A stretch of DNA of 64,000 nucleotides from VAZQ01 sp963817135 (GTDB taxonomy: Bacteria > Pseudomonadota > Alphaproteobacteria > Rhizobiales > Xanthobacteraceae), in contig CAWFNG010000019.1 in the NCBI GenBank assembly GCA_963817135.1, positions 186,001 through 250,000 on the forward strand. The letters run 5' to 3'. Under the pieces are notes generated by a model. The model made no database searches and was not told where the DNA came from. It was given only the letters and a program-made list of their open reading frames with translations. Below are positions 1-8,323 of the stretch, piece after piece (positions within the stretch are counted from its first letter, which is position 1; each line of letters begins with the position of its first letter). The position numbers were made by a program, and so were the translations under genes.

Positions 1-1
1 G

Positions 2-1351
2 AGACCGCACATGATCGCGGTGCAGTTCATACTGTTGACGGTCGCTTGGGCGCATGCATGCATCGGGCTCTATTTCTGGCTTCGCCTCAAGCCATTCTTC
101 AAATGGGCAGCCCCAATCCTGCTCGCCATCGCGGTCCTGCTGCCGCCGCTGGCGATGATCGGCGCGCACCATGGCGCGCGCGAGGTCGTCGAACTCGCCA
201 AAAACCCGGAATGGCGGGCCCAGAATATTCGAGCCCTGCCTCCACCCTTGCGTACGGTGGTCGATGAAATCACGCTGTTTTACTTTCCGATCGGTTATGC
301 AGCGGCGATCGCTTTGGTGTTTGCTGCGCGCGGGGTGCGCGCATTGCGCGAGCGCCGGCGCGGCATGTTCACGATATCCTATCCCAACCAGCAGGTCCGC
401 GTGCCCAAGGGCATGAGCGTCCTCGAAGCGAGCCTGCGTTTCAAAGTGCCGCACGCCAGCGTCTGCGGCGGCCGCGCGCGCTGCTCGACGTGCCGGGTTC
501 GCGTAGTCAGTGACCGCAGCAAATTGCCGCGACCCACAGGGCGTGAGGCTTTCGTGCTGGCGCGGGTTGGCGTCAGCGGCGATCCCTCCATCCGTCTCGC
601 CTGCCAGCTGCGGCCGCAGACCGACGTAGCCGTTATTCCCGTGCTTCCGCCGCACGTCGGGAGTGACTTCGTGCGCAGCCGCCGGCGCATCAACATCGGC
701 GAGGAGCGCTACGTGGTGAGCATGTTCGTGGATATGCGCGGTTCCACCCGGCTTTCGGAAGAGCGGCTGCCGTTCGACATTGTCTTCCTGATCAATCGGT
801 TTGTCGAAACGGCATCGCAGGCTGTGACCGAAGCGGGCGGGCAACCGAATCAGTTCGTCGGCGATGGGGTGCTCGCCTTGTTCGGACTTAACGTCGATCC
901 CGCAACGGCATGCCGGCAGGCGCTGCGCGCCGCGTCGCTGGTGGCGTCGAATGTCGCCTATCTGAATCACCAGTTCGCCACCGAAATGCGCGAACCTGTC
1001 CAGTACGGCATTGGCATTCATGCCGGCGAAGTGATTGTCGGCGACATCGGCTTTCGCGGTCACACCGTATTCACGGCGCTCGGCGACTCCGTCAATGTCG
1101 CATCGCGGCTGCAGGACATGACCAAGAGCCTGGAATGCAAGCTCGTCGTCTCCGACGAGGTCTGCCAGAAGGCCGGCATAGCGGTCGACACGCTCGGGCG
1201 TCAGCACGTCGAAATCCGCGGACGTGTCGAGCCCATGACGGTATTCACAGCGACCGACCCGACTGTGCTCACCGGCTTGCTCGATCCTCACCCGTCATCG
1301 AGCGAGGCGCCACCTGAAACAACGCAGGCCGAACTCGAGGCTGTGCCGTAG
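2..1351 (+). CDS. Membrane 2Fe-2S ferredoxin / class III adenylate-guanylate cyclase (5' end probably outside window)
   Basis: The protein probably makes a cyclic nucleotide from ATP or GTP at the inner membrane, with an iron-sulfur domain as possible redox input. Counting from the ATG at 11, hydrophobic segments lie near residues 3-24, 32-52 and 91-108. A plant-type 2Fe-2S domain follows (about 118-212) with Cys152, Cys158, Cys161 and Cys198 in the CX5CX2C...C spacing. The cyclase domain spans about 233-415, with likely metal-binding Asp241 (FVDMRGST) and Asp285 (VGDGVLALFG). The frame is open to the window edge, and relatives of this architecture usually have more membrane helices, so the true start is probably upstream. 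Family is clear; cyclic nucleotide and signal are unknown. Confidence 0.85.
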   Translation, partial: RPHMIAVQFILLTVAWAHACIGLYFWLRLKPFFKWAAPILLAIAVLLPPLAMIGAHHGAREVVELAKNPEWRAQNIRALPPPLRTVVDEITLFYFPIGYAAAIALVFAARGVRALRERRRGMFTISYPNQQVRVPKGMSVLEASLRFKVPHASVCGGRARCSTCRVRVVSDRSKLPRPTGREAFVLARVGVSGDPSIRLACQLRPQTDVAVIPVLPPHVGSDFVRSRRRINIGEERYVVSMFVDMRGSTRLSEERLPFDIVFLINRFVETASQAVTEAGGQPNQFVGDGVLALFGLNVDPATACRQALRAASLVASNVAYLNHQFATEMREPVQYGIGIHAGEVIVGDIGFRGHTVFTALGDSVNVASRLQDMTKSLECKLVVSDEVCQKAGIAVDTLGRQHVEIRGRVEPMTVFTATDPTVLTGLLDPHPSSSEAPPETTQAELEAVP

Positions 1352-1371
1352 GCTGAATCAGCAGCGAAACA

Positions 1372-2355
1372 TCAGTCAATCTGCGCGCCGGACGCACGAA
1401 TGATGGGCGCCCATTTTGCAAGCTCGGCCTTGATGAAATCGGCCGTTTGCCGCGGACTCATGCCCGGCGTCGGATCGATGCCTGCTTCCTGCAGGCGAGC
1501 AAAAACCGTGGGATCCGCGAGCGCCTCCTTTATCGCGCCGCTCAGACGCTCGATGATGGGAGCCGGCGTATTTGCCGGCGCCAAGAGTGCCGTCCAGGTG
1601 TAGCATTCGAATCCCGGCAAACCCTGCTCCTGCAAGGTCGGCAGTTCGGGCATCGCGCGCATCCGCGTGGCCATCCCTGCGCCAATTGCGCGGATCGCGC
1701 CTGACTGCGCCTGCGGCAATGCGGTGGGGGTTGCATCGAATGCCATGGAAATCTGGCCGGCGATCAGGTCCGACATCATCGGCGCAGAACCGCGATACGG
1801 AACATGCACGATGTTGAGACCGCCCGCGAGCGCTTTGAATTGCTCTCCACAGAGGTGAAGAATCGAACCAAGCCCCGAGGAGCCGTAGGTGAATTTCCCC
1901 GGATTGTCCTTCACCAAAGCGATGAGGCTCCTCACGTCGCTTGCGGCGACGGAAGGGTTCACCGCCAGCATGATCGGTGTGACGCCGGTCAGGGAGATGG
2001 GCGTAAAATCGTTGATGGGGTCATATGGGATTTTTCGGTAAAGCCCCGGATTGATGGCGTGGGTGGAGACCGTCGCCATCAACAAGGTATAACCGTCGGG
2101 GGAGGACTTCCCGACCAGATCGGCACCGATATTGCCCCCCGCGCCCACCTTGTTCTCCACCACGAACTGCTGGCCAAGCAGTTCTGAGAGCTTTGCGCCC
2201 ATGACCCGCGCGACCGTATCGGTCGGCCCGCCGGCAGAAAAAGAAACCACGATGCGGACCGCCTTCGATGGATAAACCTCCGGCGTCTGCGCGCCTGCGC
2301 TCTCGAACGCGAGAACGAGTGCAAATGTCATAAGCGCTGTCCTGACTGATACCAT
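1372..2355 (-). CDS. Bug/TctC-family periplasmic substrate-binding protein
   Basis: Extracytoplasmic binding protein of the tripartite tricarboxylate transporter (TctC/Bug) family, 327 aa, the usual family length. It has an N-terminal signal peptide (VRTALMTFALVLAFESAGA) and the mature-start motif YPSKAVRIVVSFSAGGPTD, followed by the family motif VVENKVGAGGNIGADLV. The ATG at 2355 is chosen because a strong GAGGGAGG ribosome site lies about 8 bases upstream, although the frame is open further 5' to 2688. No TctA or TctB membrane genes are adjacent, so it is an orphan receptor, as is common in these bacteria. It is convergent with the cyclase gene (20 bases between stops). Ligand is not predictable; carboxylates are usual. 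Confidence 0.88.
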   Translation of the reverse strand: MVSVRTALMTFALVLAFESAGAQTPEVYPSKAVRIVVSFSAGGPTDTVARVMGAKLSELLGQQFVVENKVGAGGNIGADLVGKSSPDGYTLLMATVSTHAINPGLYRKIPYDPINDFTPISLTGVTPIMLAVNPSVAASDVRSLIALVKDNPGKFTYGSSGLGSILHLCGEQFKALAGGLNIVHVPYRGSAPMMSDLIAGQISMAFDATPTALPQAQSGAIRAIGAGMATRMRAMPELPTLQEQGLPGFECYTWTALLAPANTPAPIIERLSGAIKEALADPTVFARLQEAGIDPTPGMSPRQTADFIKAELAKWAPIIRASGAQID

Positions 2356-2889
2356 CTTCAACCCTCCCTCGAATTTCTTGGCCGACGACAAACGGGCATG
2401 CTGCGAAGTGGCGGCTTCGCCGGATAATCTACGCCGGTTGCAAGCGCGCGCGAAGGAGTCGCATTCATGGAAGGGTTTTCGCGCAGTGGCAGGCATGTCC
2501 GCGGCCGATGGGAGCTGACCTACCATTGATCCGGAGTGAGGCGGGTTGTGCCGAATAGGCCCGGGGAATTTCACCCCGAGCCTCTCACAGAATCGGACTT
2601 GATCCTCTGGCGTCATCCGGCTCGTGCCACCGCTCGTGACACAAGACCCAACTCGGACGTGGAGTGTGCATCGCAGCATCCATGGCAATGCTTATGGTCG
2701 CCTATGGAGGCGTTTGGAAACTAAGGCCAAGGATGGTTGCATGGTGTGGGTAGCGTCCTAACCCCGACCAATCTGTCCTAATTTGAATCCGCAAACGTCC
2801 TAATTTTAAAACGGTGGTTGTTGTCGCGTGCCTTGACGACCCTGAATTTTACTCTCATGGTTTTTCGCTCTCATGGAGGGAGGAAAACT
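2356..2889. other. Gap between two divergent genes, no gene recognised
   Basis: This 534-base stretch must hold the leader of the Bug gene (leftward) and of the small secreted-protein gene (rightward). The part from about 2740 to 2880 is visibly richer in A and T than its surroundings. Short open frames are present but none has a convincing ribosome site or recognisable product. I see no repeat or RNA gene. Confidence 0.4.
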
Positions 2890-3126
2890 ATGCGACTAGC
2901 ATTAGCAGTTTTGTTTGTGATTGCAGCCACCGCAGTCTCGGCGCTTGAAGTAAAAGTGGGGCCTATCAGGGGTCCAATTCAAAGCAAGGAGCCCACCGGC
3001 AGCGGGGGCGGTACTGAAGCTAAGTGCGAAAACCTCGGGGAAGTTGTTGTGCAAGTGCAACTTGGGAGGGACCCCGATGGCCAGCGCTGGATTAATGTTT
3101 GGTGCCGAAAAATAACAGTAGATTAG
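2890..3126 (+). CDS. Small secreted protein of unknown function (78 aa)
   Basis: The start at 2890 follows a very good ribosome site (GGAGGGAGG, about 6 bases upstream); an in-frame upstream start at 2818 has none. Residues 1-18 form a signal peptide ending VSA before LEVKV. The mature part is about 60 aa, with a Gly/Ser-rich patch (TGSGGGTEAKC) and two cysteines that could form one disulfide. It therefore probably acts in the periplasm or outside the cell. I do not recognise a family. A perfect hairpin follows the stop, suggesting a monocistronic transcript. Confidence is in its being a gene, not in a role. Confidence 0.6.
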   Translation: MRLALAVLFVIAATAVSALEVKVGPIRGPIQSKEPTGSGGGTEAKCENLGEVVVQVQLGRDPDGQRWINVWCRKITVD

Positions 3127-3133
3127 CTGTCGC

Positions 3134-3153
3134 GGCCGCCTCAGTTGGCGGCC
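3134..3153 (+). terminator. Hairpin after the small secreted-protein gene
   Basis: A perfect 7-bp stem GGCCGCC / GGCGGCC with a 6-base loop begins 7 bases after the stop codon. It lacks a long T run downstream, so it may be an imperfect intrinsic terminator or a 3'-end stabiliser. Confidence 0.45.
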
Positions 3154-3247
3154 TCGTCATCTAAGCGGATACTGGTCATTACGCATCCGTTGAGGGAGGA
3201 AAAAATATTCAATCCGATGCAACTACGCAACTCCCTGGGAGTTTTCG

Positions 3248-3637
3248 ATGGCCGAGGACGAAGAAACGGAGATTCCGGTGAGTGTGGATGGAGAGTTTAC
3301 GGACCTTATTCCGGGTCCGTACTCCATGAATTCGCTCGGCGCGGTCGCCTACGATCCAGAGGCGAATGAACTCTCCAGATTCAAAGTCAATATATGCGAC
3401 CTGCCGGACGCACGCCGCGATCCTAAAACGATGGCATGGTGGGCCGAGCACCCTGAGGCATGGAAAGCCTCGACGGAAAATCCGATTGCTCCAAAGGAGG
3501 CTATGTATCAGTTCGATCAATGGCTGGCTTCTTTGCCTGGCCGTCCCAAACTCATGGGGTGGCCGCTGCCAGTCGATTTCATGTTCATCTACTGGTACTA
3601 CGTCAAGTTTTTGCGCAAGGCGCCGCCGTTCAGCTAA
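3248..3637 (+). pseudogene. 3'-truncated DEDD-type 3'-5' exonuclease
   Basis: The 129-aa product resembles the N-terminal two thirds of a small alphaproteobacterial 3'-5' exonuclease (RNase T/DEDD superfamily). Motif I is visible as VDGEF (Asp14, Glu16), followed by PGPYSMNSLGAVAYDP, then RDPKTMAWWAEHPEAW, and the second acidic motif in PLPVDFMFIYWYY. The frame stops after KAPPFS, where relatives continue for roughly 60 residues carrying the third motif with the catalytic His/Asp. About 25 bases after the stop begins the partial duplicate of the cupin gene, so truncation by the same rearrangement is likely. A GGGAG site lies 7 bases before the ATG. It is probably inactive because the last active-site motif is missing. 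Confidence 0.6.
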
Positions 3638-3662
3638 TTGCGGCGGCGCTGCAATCGAGGAG

Positions 3663-3994
3663 TTGGCCCCGTTTGCATCGGGCACAATCGGTTTCGTCAG
3701 CATGCAGTCTGCGTTAGGCTCGGTCCCCAATCGCTCTGCGGGTGCAACCAACAACAGGTGGGAGGACACCATGCCGATTGTCGATCCACGGATCGCCGGG
3801 AAGCCCATCCCTCGCATCTCGAAGGAGGCGATTTAGCGCGATTGCGTCGTGCGCGTAAAGAAGGTCAGGGCACTGGATGTGGCGTTCCTTGACCAGCGCA
3901 TTCCGCGCCTCGGTGCTGGCGGAGGCACGGCAGACGGGGCTGAGCGTGGATGAAGATGGGAATTTGATGATCAAGAAGCCGGCGGCGTGAGGCT
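3663..3994 (+). repeat. Duplicated segment, internally deleted copy of 9993-10679
   Basis: From TTGGCCCCG to the GAGGCT after the stop codon, this segment matches 9993-10679 nearly base for base, including about 108 bases of 5' leader and the ribosome site, but lacks about 356 bases inside the gene. The joined point is near 3908, equivalent to 10237 joined to about 10594. Flanks outside these limits are unrelated, so this is a discrete duplication. Confidence 0.85.
3771..3990 (+). pseudogene. Degenerate copy of the cupin gene at 10100-10675
   Basis: The copy starts with the same ATG and GGTGGGAGG ribosome site as the intact gene and encodes MPIVDPRIAGKPIPRISKEA. It then meets TAG at 3834, where the intact gene has ATG GAG (here ATT TAG). 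Downstream the sequence continues to the intact gene's codon 46 region and then jumps to its last 27 codons, losing the whole beta-barrel with the metal-site histidines. The 356-base deletion is not a multiple of three. At most a 21-residue peptide could be made, so it is non-functional. Confidence 0.9.
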
Positions 3995-4027
3995 GTGCCG
4001 TCATCCGTCGGCGCCGAGTTCACCGAC

Positions 4028-4103
4028 TAGTGCGGTGAATTTTAACTCCCTATCATGACGTGCCGCAAGCTCGTTTAGGAACTTCAAATTCAAAACCGCA
4101 CTA
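4028..4103 (+). repeat. Family A palindromic element, copy A1
   Basis: A 76-base imperfect palindrome has terminal inverted repeats TAGTGCGGT...ACCGCACTA inside a CTAG at both ends. Long arms (AATTTTAACTCCCTA against TAGGAACTTCAAATT, the left arm partly decayed) flank a loop containing GCCGCAAGCTCGTTT. It is followed by GAAATCATAGA, the same linker that follows copy A2, but no B element is present here. It lies between the cupin pseudogene and the P-type ATPase gene. Confidence 0.85.
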
Positions 4104-4279
4104 GAAATCATAGAAGAGCGCGCCAGTTACCGTCGTTGTTGACATAAGCGGCGATCACCGGCAGTTGGCCGGTTGCAAAATCTCTTTCGTACCGCTGACT
4201 GATCCTCGACAGTTCGATATTCAATCCCGACCGTTGCCTTCGCACTAGGCGATGCGGTCCGGGGAACGGCGAGATCGAG

Positions 4280-6937
4280 ATGGCCTTGGCGGAAACGCAG
4301 CAGATATTGCCCGATGCCGCTTACGCTCTGCCCGCGGCTGATGTCCTGGTTCGCCTCACAGTGTCGGTCGCCACGGGCCTTTCCGATGACGAGATCAAGC
4401 GCCGCCAACATTCCTTTGGCCTGAACATTCTCGCATCACGGCGCAAGGCCAGCGCCTTCATCATGCTGCTGCATCAGTTCTACAGCCCAGTGGTTTATCT
4501 GCTCGGCACTGCAGCCGCGCTCGCGTTGTATTTCGACGAACTGCAGGAGGGTATCGCGATCGGAGCGGTACTTCTGGTCAATGCACTGATCGGTTTCCTG
4601 ACGGAATGGAAAGCCGCACGGTCGATCGAAGCGTTGCGCACGCTTGGAACACGCTCGGCGCGGGTGCGGCGTGACGGCCATGTGCGCATCGTCGCGGCCG
4701 AGCAGATTGTGCCCGGCGATATCGCCCTGCTGGAAGCCGGCGACGCGATCTCTGCCGACATACGGCTGGTCGAAGCCAACAATCTTGCCGCCGATGAATC
4801 AACACTGACCGGCGAAGCATTCGCGGTTGATAAGGCAACGCAGCCTGTCGCCACTGACACGCCTCTGGCTGACCGCGCGTCGATGCTGTTCAAAGGAACG
4901 ACACTCACGCGCGGCAGCGGCATCGGCGTGGTGGTCGCGACAGGACTTTCGACAGAGCTCGGCCGCCTATCGCATCTCGTGGAGGAAGCCGAACCCGGAA
5001 GCTCGCCTCTGGAAAAAAAACTGGCGCGGCTCTCCGGCCAGTTGATCTGGATCACCTTGATCCTGGCCGCGCTGATCGCCTGCGTCGGCCTGACCACCGA
5101 CAAGGACCCGTTCCTCATGGTCGAGGCCGCAATTGCGCTTGCGGTTGCGGCGATACCGGAAGGGCTGCCGATCGTGGCGACCCTGGCACTGGCGCGCGGC
5201 ATGTGGCGCATGGCACGGCAGAACGCTCTGATTGAGCGGCTGTCCGCAGTGGAGACGCTGGGCTCCACCACCATTATCCTGACCGACAAGACCGGTACCT
5301 TGACGGAAAATCGGATGAGCGTGCGTCGCCTCTGGGTTCCCTCGGGAGAAATTGCAATCGAGGCCAGCAGCGGCACCAATGGCCTCGAAAACCTTCAACC
5401 TGACGCGCAGCGGCTCCTGGAAATCGCCGTCCTCTGTAATGACGCCGCTCTCGAAAGCAAAAGTGATGAAGGCAGCGGCGATCCAATGGAACTCGCGCTA
5501 TTGTTTGCTGGGCTGCGGGCCGGATTCAGGCGTTCGGCGCTACTGCAAGAGAGCCCGAGTGTCCGCAAGTACGCCTTCGATGCCGCCACGAAAATGATGG
5601 CGACCGTGCATGGTAGCGGCACTGCGTTTAAAGTCGCGGTCAAGGGCGCTCCGGAAGCGGTGCTATCCGCGGCCGGAAAAGTTCTCGCCGATCATGGCGA
5701 GGCGATTCTCAGTTCCGACATTCGCAGCGAATGGCTCGCCCGGATCGAGCATCTCGGCCACCAGGGACTCCGCGTCCTGGGCTGCGCTATGAAAATCCCC
5801 ACGCGCAGCGACGCGCCACCCTACGAAGACTTGACCTTCATCGGCCTCATCGGCCTGGAGGATCCGACAAGGGCCGACGTACCGCATGCGATCCAAGATT
5901 GCCAGCAGGCCGGCATTCGCGTGGTCATGGTTACGGGTGACCATGCGGTAACCGCACGCAGCGTCGGCCGCGCGGTAGGGCTCGGAGCGGCCACCAACGT
6001 CGTCGAAGGAAAGCAACTTGCAAGGGTCGCCAGTGGCAAGGACAACGCCCTTTTCGATGTTGGCATTTTTGCCCGCGTTACTCCGGCAGAAAAGCTCTCT
6101 CTCGTGCGCGCCTATCAAGCCGCAGGTGAAATCGTGGCGATGACCGGCGACGGGGTCAATGACGCTCCCGCTTTGCGACAAGCCGACATTGGCGTTGCCA
6201 TGGGCCTGCGCGGGACCGACATGGCACGTGAGGCCGCCGCCATGATCCTGCTCGACGATGCCTTTCCCACTATCGTGAAGGCGATCCGCGAAGGTCGCGT
6301 CATTTTTGCAAACATCCAGCGCTTCGTTGCCTATCTGCTGTCGTGCAATTTGAGCGAGGTGCTGGTAGTGGCTGTTGCCATTCTTTCAACCCTGCCGCTG
6401 CCGATCATGCCGTTGCAGATTCTTTATCTCAATCTCGTCACCGATGTGTTCCCAGCCTTTGCACTTGCTATGGGCGAAGGCGAGCGCAATGTGCTCAAGC
6501 GTCCGCCGCGCAACCCGACAAAGCCTATCCTCGGACTCACGCAGTGGACCGTCATCGTGTTGCAAAGCTTTGCACTGACGGCGAGCACTTTTGGTGCGCT
6601 CGCGCTCGCTCGCCTCGGGCTGAACCTCGACAGCCAATCAGTTGTAACTGTCACTTTCATGACGCTTGCTTTTGCGCAGCTCTGGCACGTCTTCAACATG
6701 CGCCATCCGCAGTCGGGCGTCCTGAGCAATGAAGTCACCCGCAATCCATGGCTTTGGGGCTCGCTGCTTCTGTGCATAGCACTACTGGCATGCCCACCTT
6801 ATTGGCCACAGATGGCCCAGATACTCGACTTAGCAACCCCCACCCCTATCATGTGGGCAATCATCCTCGGATGCAGCACGGCACCGCTGGTGATAATCCA
6901 GGCAGTCACGCTGCTGCGATTGCCTGGCAGGAGGTAA
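4280..6937 (+). CDS. P-type cation-transporting ATPase (P2-like)
   Basis: An 885-aa inner-membrane pump that uses ATP to move a cation. The N-terminal cation-ATPase domain (about 20-85) leads into the first membrane helices (TM2 region near 95). The actuator motif is ESTLTGEAFAVDK (TGE loop), the ion-binding helix carries AIPEGLP, the phosphorylated Asp336 lies in DKTGTLT, and the hinge motif is MTGDGVNDAPALRQADIG. The C-terminal membrane part includes LQILYLNLVTDVFPAFALAMG. The layout and PEGLP motif fit P2-type Ca/Mg/Na-like pumps rather than heavy-metal P1B pumps, because no CPx motif is present. The next gene is a universal stress protein, a common pairing in stress or low-oxygen islands. 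The exact ion cannot be read from the sequence. Confidence 0.92.
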   Translation: MALAETQQILPDAAYALPAADVLVRLTVSVATGLSDDEIKRRQHSFGLNILASRRKASAFIMLLHQFYSPVVYLLGTAAALALYFDELQEGIAIGAVLLVNALIGFLTEWKAARSIEALRTLGTRSARVRRDGHVRIVAAEQIVPGDIALLEAGDAISADIRLVEANNLAADESTLTGEAFAVDKATQPVATDTPLADRASMLFKGTTLTRGSGIGVVVATGLSTELGRLSHLVEEAEPGSSPLEKKLARLSGQLIWITLILAALIACVGLTTDKDPFLMVEAAIALAVAAIPEGLPIVATLALARGMWRMARQNALIERLSAVETLGSTTIILTDKTGTLTENRMSVRRLWVPSGEIAIEASSGTNGLENLQPDAQRLLEIAVLCNDAALESKSDEGSGDPMELALLFAGLRAGFRRSALLQESPSVRKYAFDAATKMMATVHGSGTAFKVAVKGAPEAVLSAAGKVLADHGEAILSSDIRSEWLARIEHLGHQGLRVLGCAMKIPTRSDAPPYEDLTFIGLIGLEDPTRADVPHAIQDCQQAGIRVVMVTGDHAVTARSVGRAVGLGAATNVVEGKQLARVASGKDNALFDVGIFARVTPAEKLSLVRAYQAAGEIVAMTGDGVNDAPALRQADIGVAMGLRGTDMAREAAAMILLDDAFPTIVKAIREGRVIFANIQRFVAYLLSCNLSEVLVVAVAILSTLPLPIMPLQILYLNLVTDVFPAFALAMGEGERNVLKRPPRNPTKPILGLTQWTVIVLQSFALTASTFGALALARLGLNLDSQSVVTVTFMTLAFAQLWHVFNMRHPQSGVLSNEVTRNPWLWGSLLLCIALLACPPYWPQMAQILDLATPTPIMWAIILGCSTAPLVIIQAVTLLRLPGRR

Positions 6938-7026
6938 AGACTTAAGCAGCTTCAAAAGTACGTAATATGTAATCCTGACAGCACTTCCGGCAACGCTACG
7001 CATCCCGAAATTCCGTGGAGAAATCG

Positions 7027-7875
7027 ATGCCATTTAAGGACGTACTACTTGCTCTGACCACGTATCCGGAGCTGACTCCTACCTCTGCGGTGGATGATGC
7101 CGTCTCCCTCTCAGTTGCGTTGGGAGCCCGAATTTCGGCCATTGCTTGCGAGGTGACAATTCCCGTTCCGGGGAGCGTGCTGAGTCATGCAGTGCTCAAC
7201 GTTCCGGCAATGGTTTCAGCCGAGGTCAAAAAGAGCGCAGTCAACGCGAAGAGTCTTCTGGCCGCATTTCAGGACAGTGCAGAAAAAAGCGGGGTATTCC
7301 AGGAGCAAATATTGGAGCAATGCCTGACATCCGAAGTTCCCGATGTGTTCATCGACTATGCGCGCCTTCGAGACCTCACGATGATCCCAATTCCGGAAGG
7401 GAACCACGTCCAGCAATGGTACGCGGAATCAATCATCTTTGGATCCGGTCGTCCGACCATAATCTTGCCGCAGGCGCGCAAGGGTGCCGGGGGATTGAAG
7501 CTGGATACCATAGTCCTCGCCTGGGATTTTGGTCGCCCAGCGGCTAGGGTCGTTGCCGATGCGCTTCCGATCCTAGAGAAGGCAAAACGGGTTTTCGTCG
7601 TAACAATCATCAATGAGAAGCTTATTGATACCAAGCGATCTGGCGCAGAGCTCGCGAAGCACCTGGCGCGACATGGCATTAACGTTGTACTCGACGTGAT
7701 CGACGCAGCCGGGCGCAACATCGGCGACGTAATCGAGTCCTCTGTCACATCCCGCAATGGCGATGTTCTCGTGATGGGAGCGTACGGGCACTCTCGTATT
7801 CGAGAGTTCATCCTTGGAGGGGCTACAAAGAGCATGCTCACGCGGCCGCCGCTACCAATATTTCTTTCACATTGA
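7027..7875 (+). CDS. Universal stress protein (UspA family, two-domain length)
   Basis: The 282-aa cytoplasmic protein has the UspA fold. The C-terminal half has the nucleotide-binding signature GAYGHSRIREFILGGATKSML, as in ATP-binding Usp proteins. The N-terminal half starts FKDVLLALTTYPE and lacks that signature. I place the start at ATG 7027, with GGAG six bases upstream; a GTG at 7015 is in frame but overlaps that site. It lies 89 bases after the P-type ATPase, on the same strand, and is probably co-expressed with it. The likely role is stress or energy-limitation adaptation; the specific function is unknown. Confidence 0.85.
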   Translation: MPFKDVLLALTTYPELTPTSAVDDAVSLSVALGARISAIACEVTIPVPGSVLSHAVLNVPAMVSAEVKKSAVNAKSLLAAFQDSAEKSGVFQEQILEQCLTSEVPDVFIDYARLRDLTMIPIPEGNHVQQWYAESIIFGSGRPTIILPQARKGAGGLKLDTIVLAWDFGRPAARVVADALPILEKAKRVFVVTIINEKLIDTKRSGAELAKHLARHGINVVLDVIDAAGRNIGDVIESSVTSRNGDVLVMGAYGHSRIREFILGGATKSMLTRPPLPIFLSH

Positions 7876-7904
7876 GTGGGAAGTAGGCAGCTCGAGGAAA
7901 CTTC

Positions 7905-8066
7905 ATGAGCACGACCAATCGCCAGAATTCGCTGACGCTCGCTTCCACCGCCGGTACGGCGCCCGCGCTGCTGGGCCATGGCTTCGCCGATGCATGGCCG
8001 AAGGATAAGATCAGCGCAGTTGTTCCCTGTGCGCCCGGCAGCACGATCGACAGTCGTCCGCCGCAT
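7905..8066 (+). pseudogene. 5' remnant of a Bug/TctC binding-protein gene
   Basis: A good ribosome site (GAGGAAAC) precedes an ATG that opens a signal peptide-like segment (SLTLASTAGTAPALLG), then AWPKDKISAVVPCAPGSTID. This matches the start of Bug-family binding proteins, where the usual text is AVVPFAPGSTID. Similarity is lost after residue ~50 and the frame continues as unrelated sequence. Nothing of the remaining ~270 residues is visible downstream, where the A2/B1 repeats begin at 8128. A deletion, perhaps linked to the repeat, is likely. Confidence 0.6.
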
Positions 8067-8127
8067 TGTGCTCGGAGGGTAAATTTGAGCTACATCATTC
8101 GCAGAGCGTGGATGTCTCCCGGCCTAC

Positions 8128-8202
8128 TAGTGCGGTGAATTTGAAGTTCCTATCATAACTGGCCGCAAGCTCGTTTAGGAACTTCAAATTCAAACCGCAC
8201 TA
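8128..8202 (+). repeat. Family A palindromic element, copy A2
   Basis: A 75-base palindrome: TAGTGCGGT and ACCGCACTA ends, inner arms TTTGAAGTTCCTA / TAGGAACTTCAAA, loop ACTGGCCGCAAGCTCGTTT, bounded by CTAG on both sides. With B1 16 bases downstream it forms a composite A-B unit that recurs in reverse at 48288-48467. Confidence 0.9.
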
Positions 8203-8218
8203 GAAATCATAGAGCTGC

Positions 8219-8292
8219 TAGTGGTCCTTAGATTCCGAAGTTCGCATCTGAACGTGCCGCGAGTGGTGGCGAACTTCGGAATCGGACCACTA
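8219..8292 (+). repeat. Family B palindromic element, copy B1
   Basis: A 74-base palindrome: TAGTGGTCC / GGACCACTA ends in CTAG context, inner arms GATTCCGAAGTTCGC / GCGAACTTCGGAATC, and a loop with GTGCCGCGAGT. It differs from family A in sequence but shares the architecture, the GAAGTTC core and the CTAG ends, which suggests common ancestry. It is the partner of A2 in the composite unit. Confidence 0.9.
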
Positions 8293-8323
8293 GTTAACCA
8301 GCGGAACCGATCCGCAAAGCAGG

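Noticed and set aside
7015..7026. GTG start four codons upstream for the universal stress protein
   Set aside because: It overlaps the GGAG ribosome site that serves the ATG at 7027.
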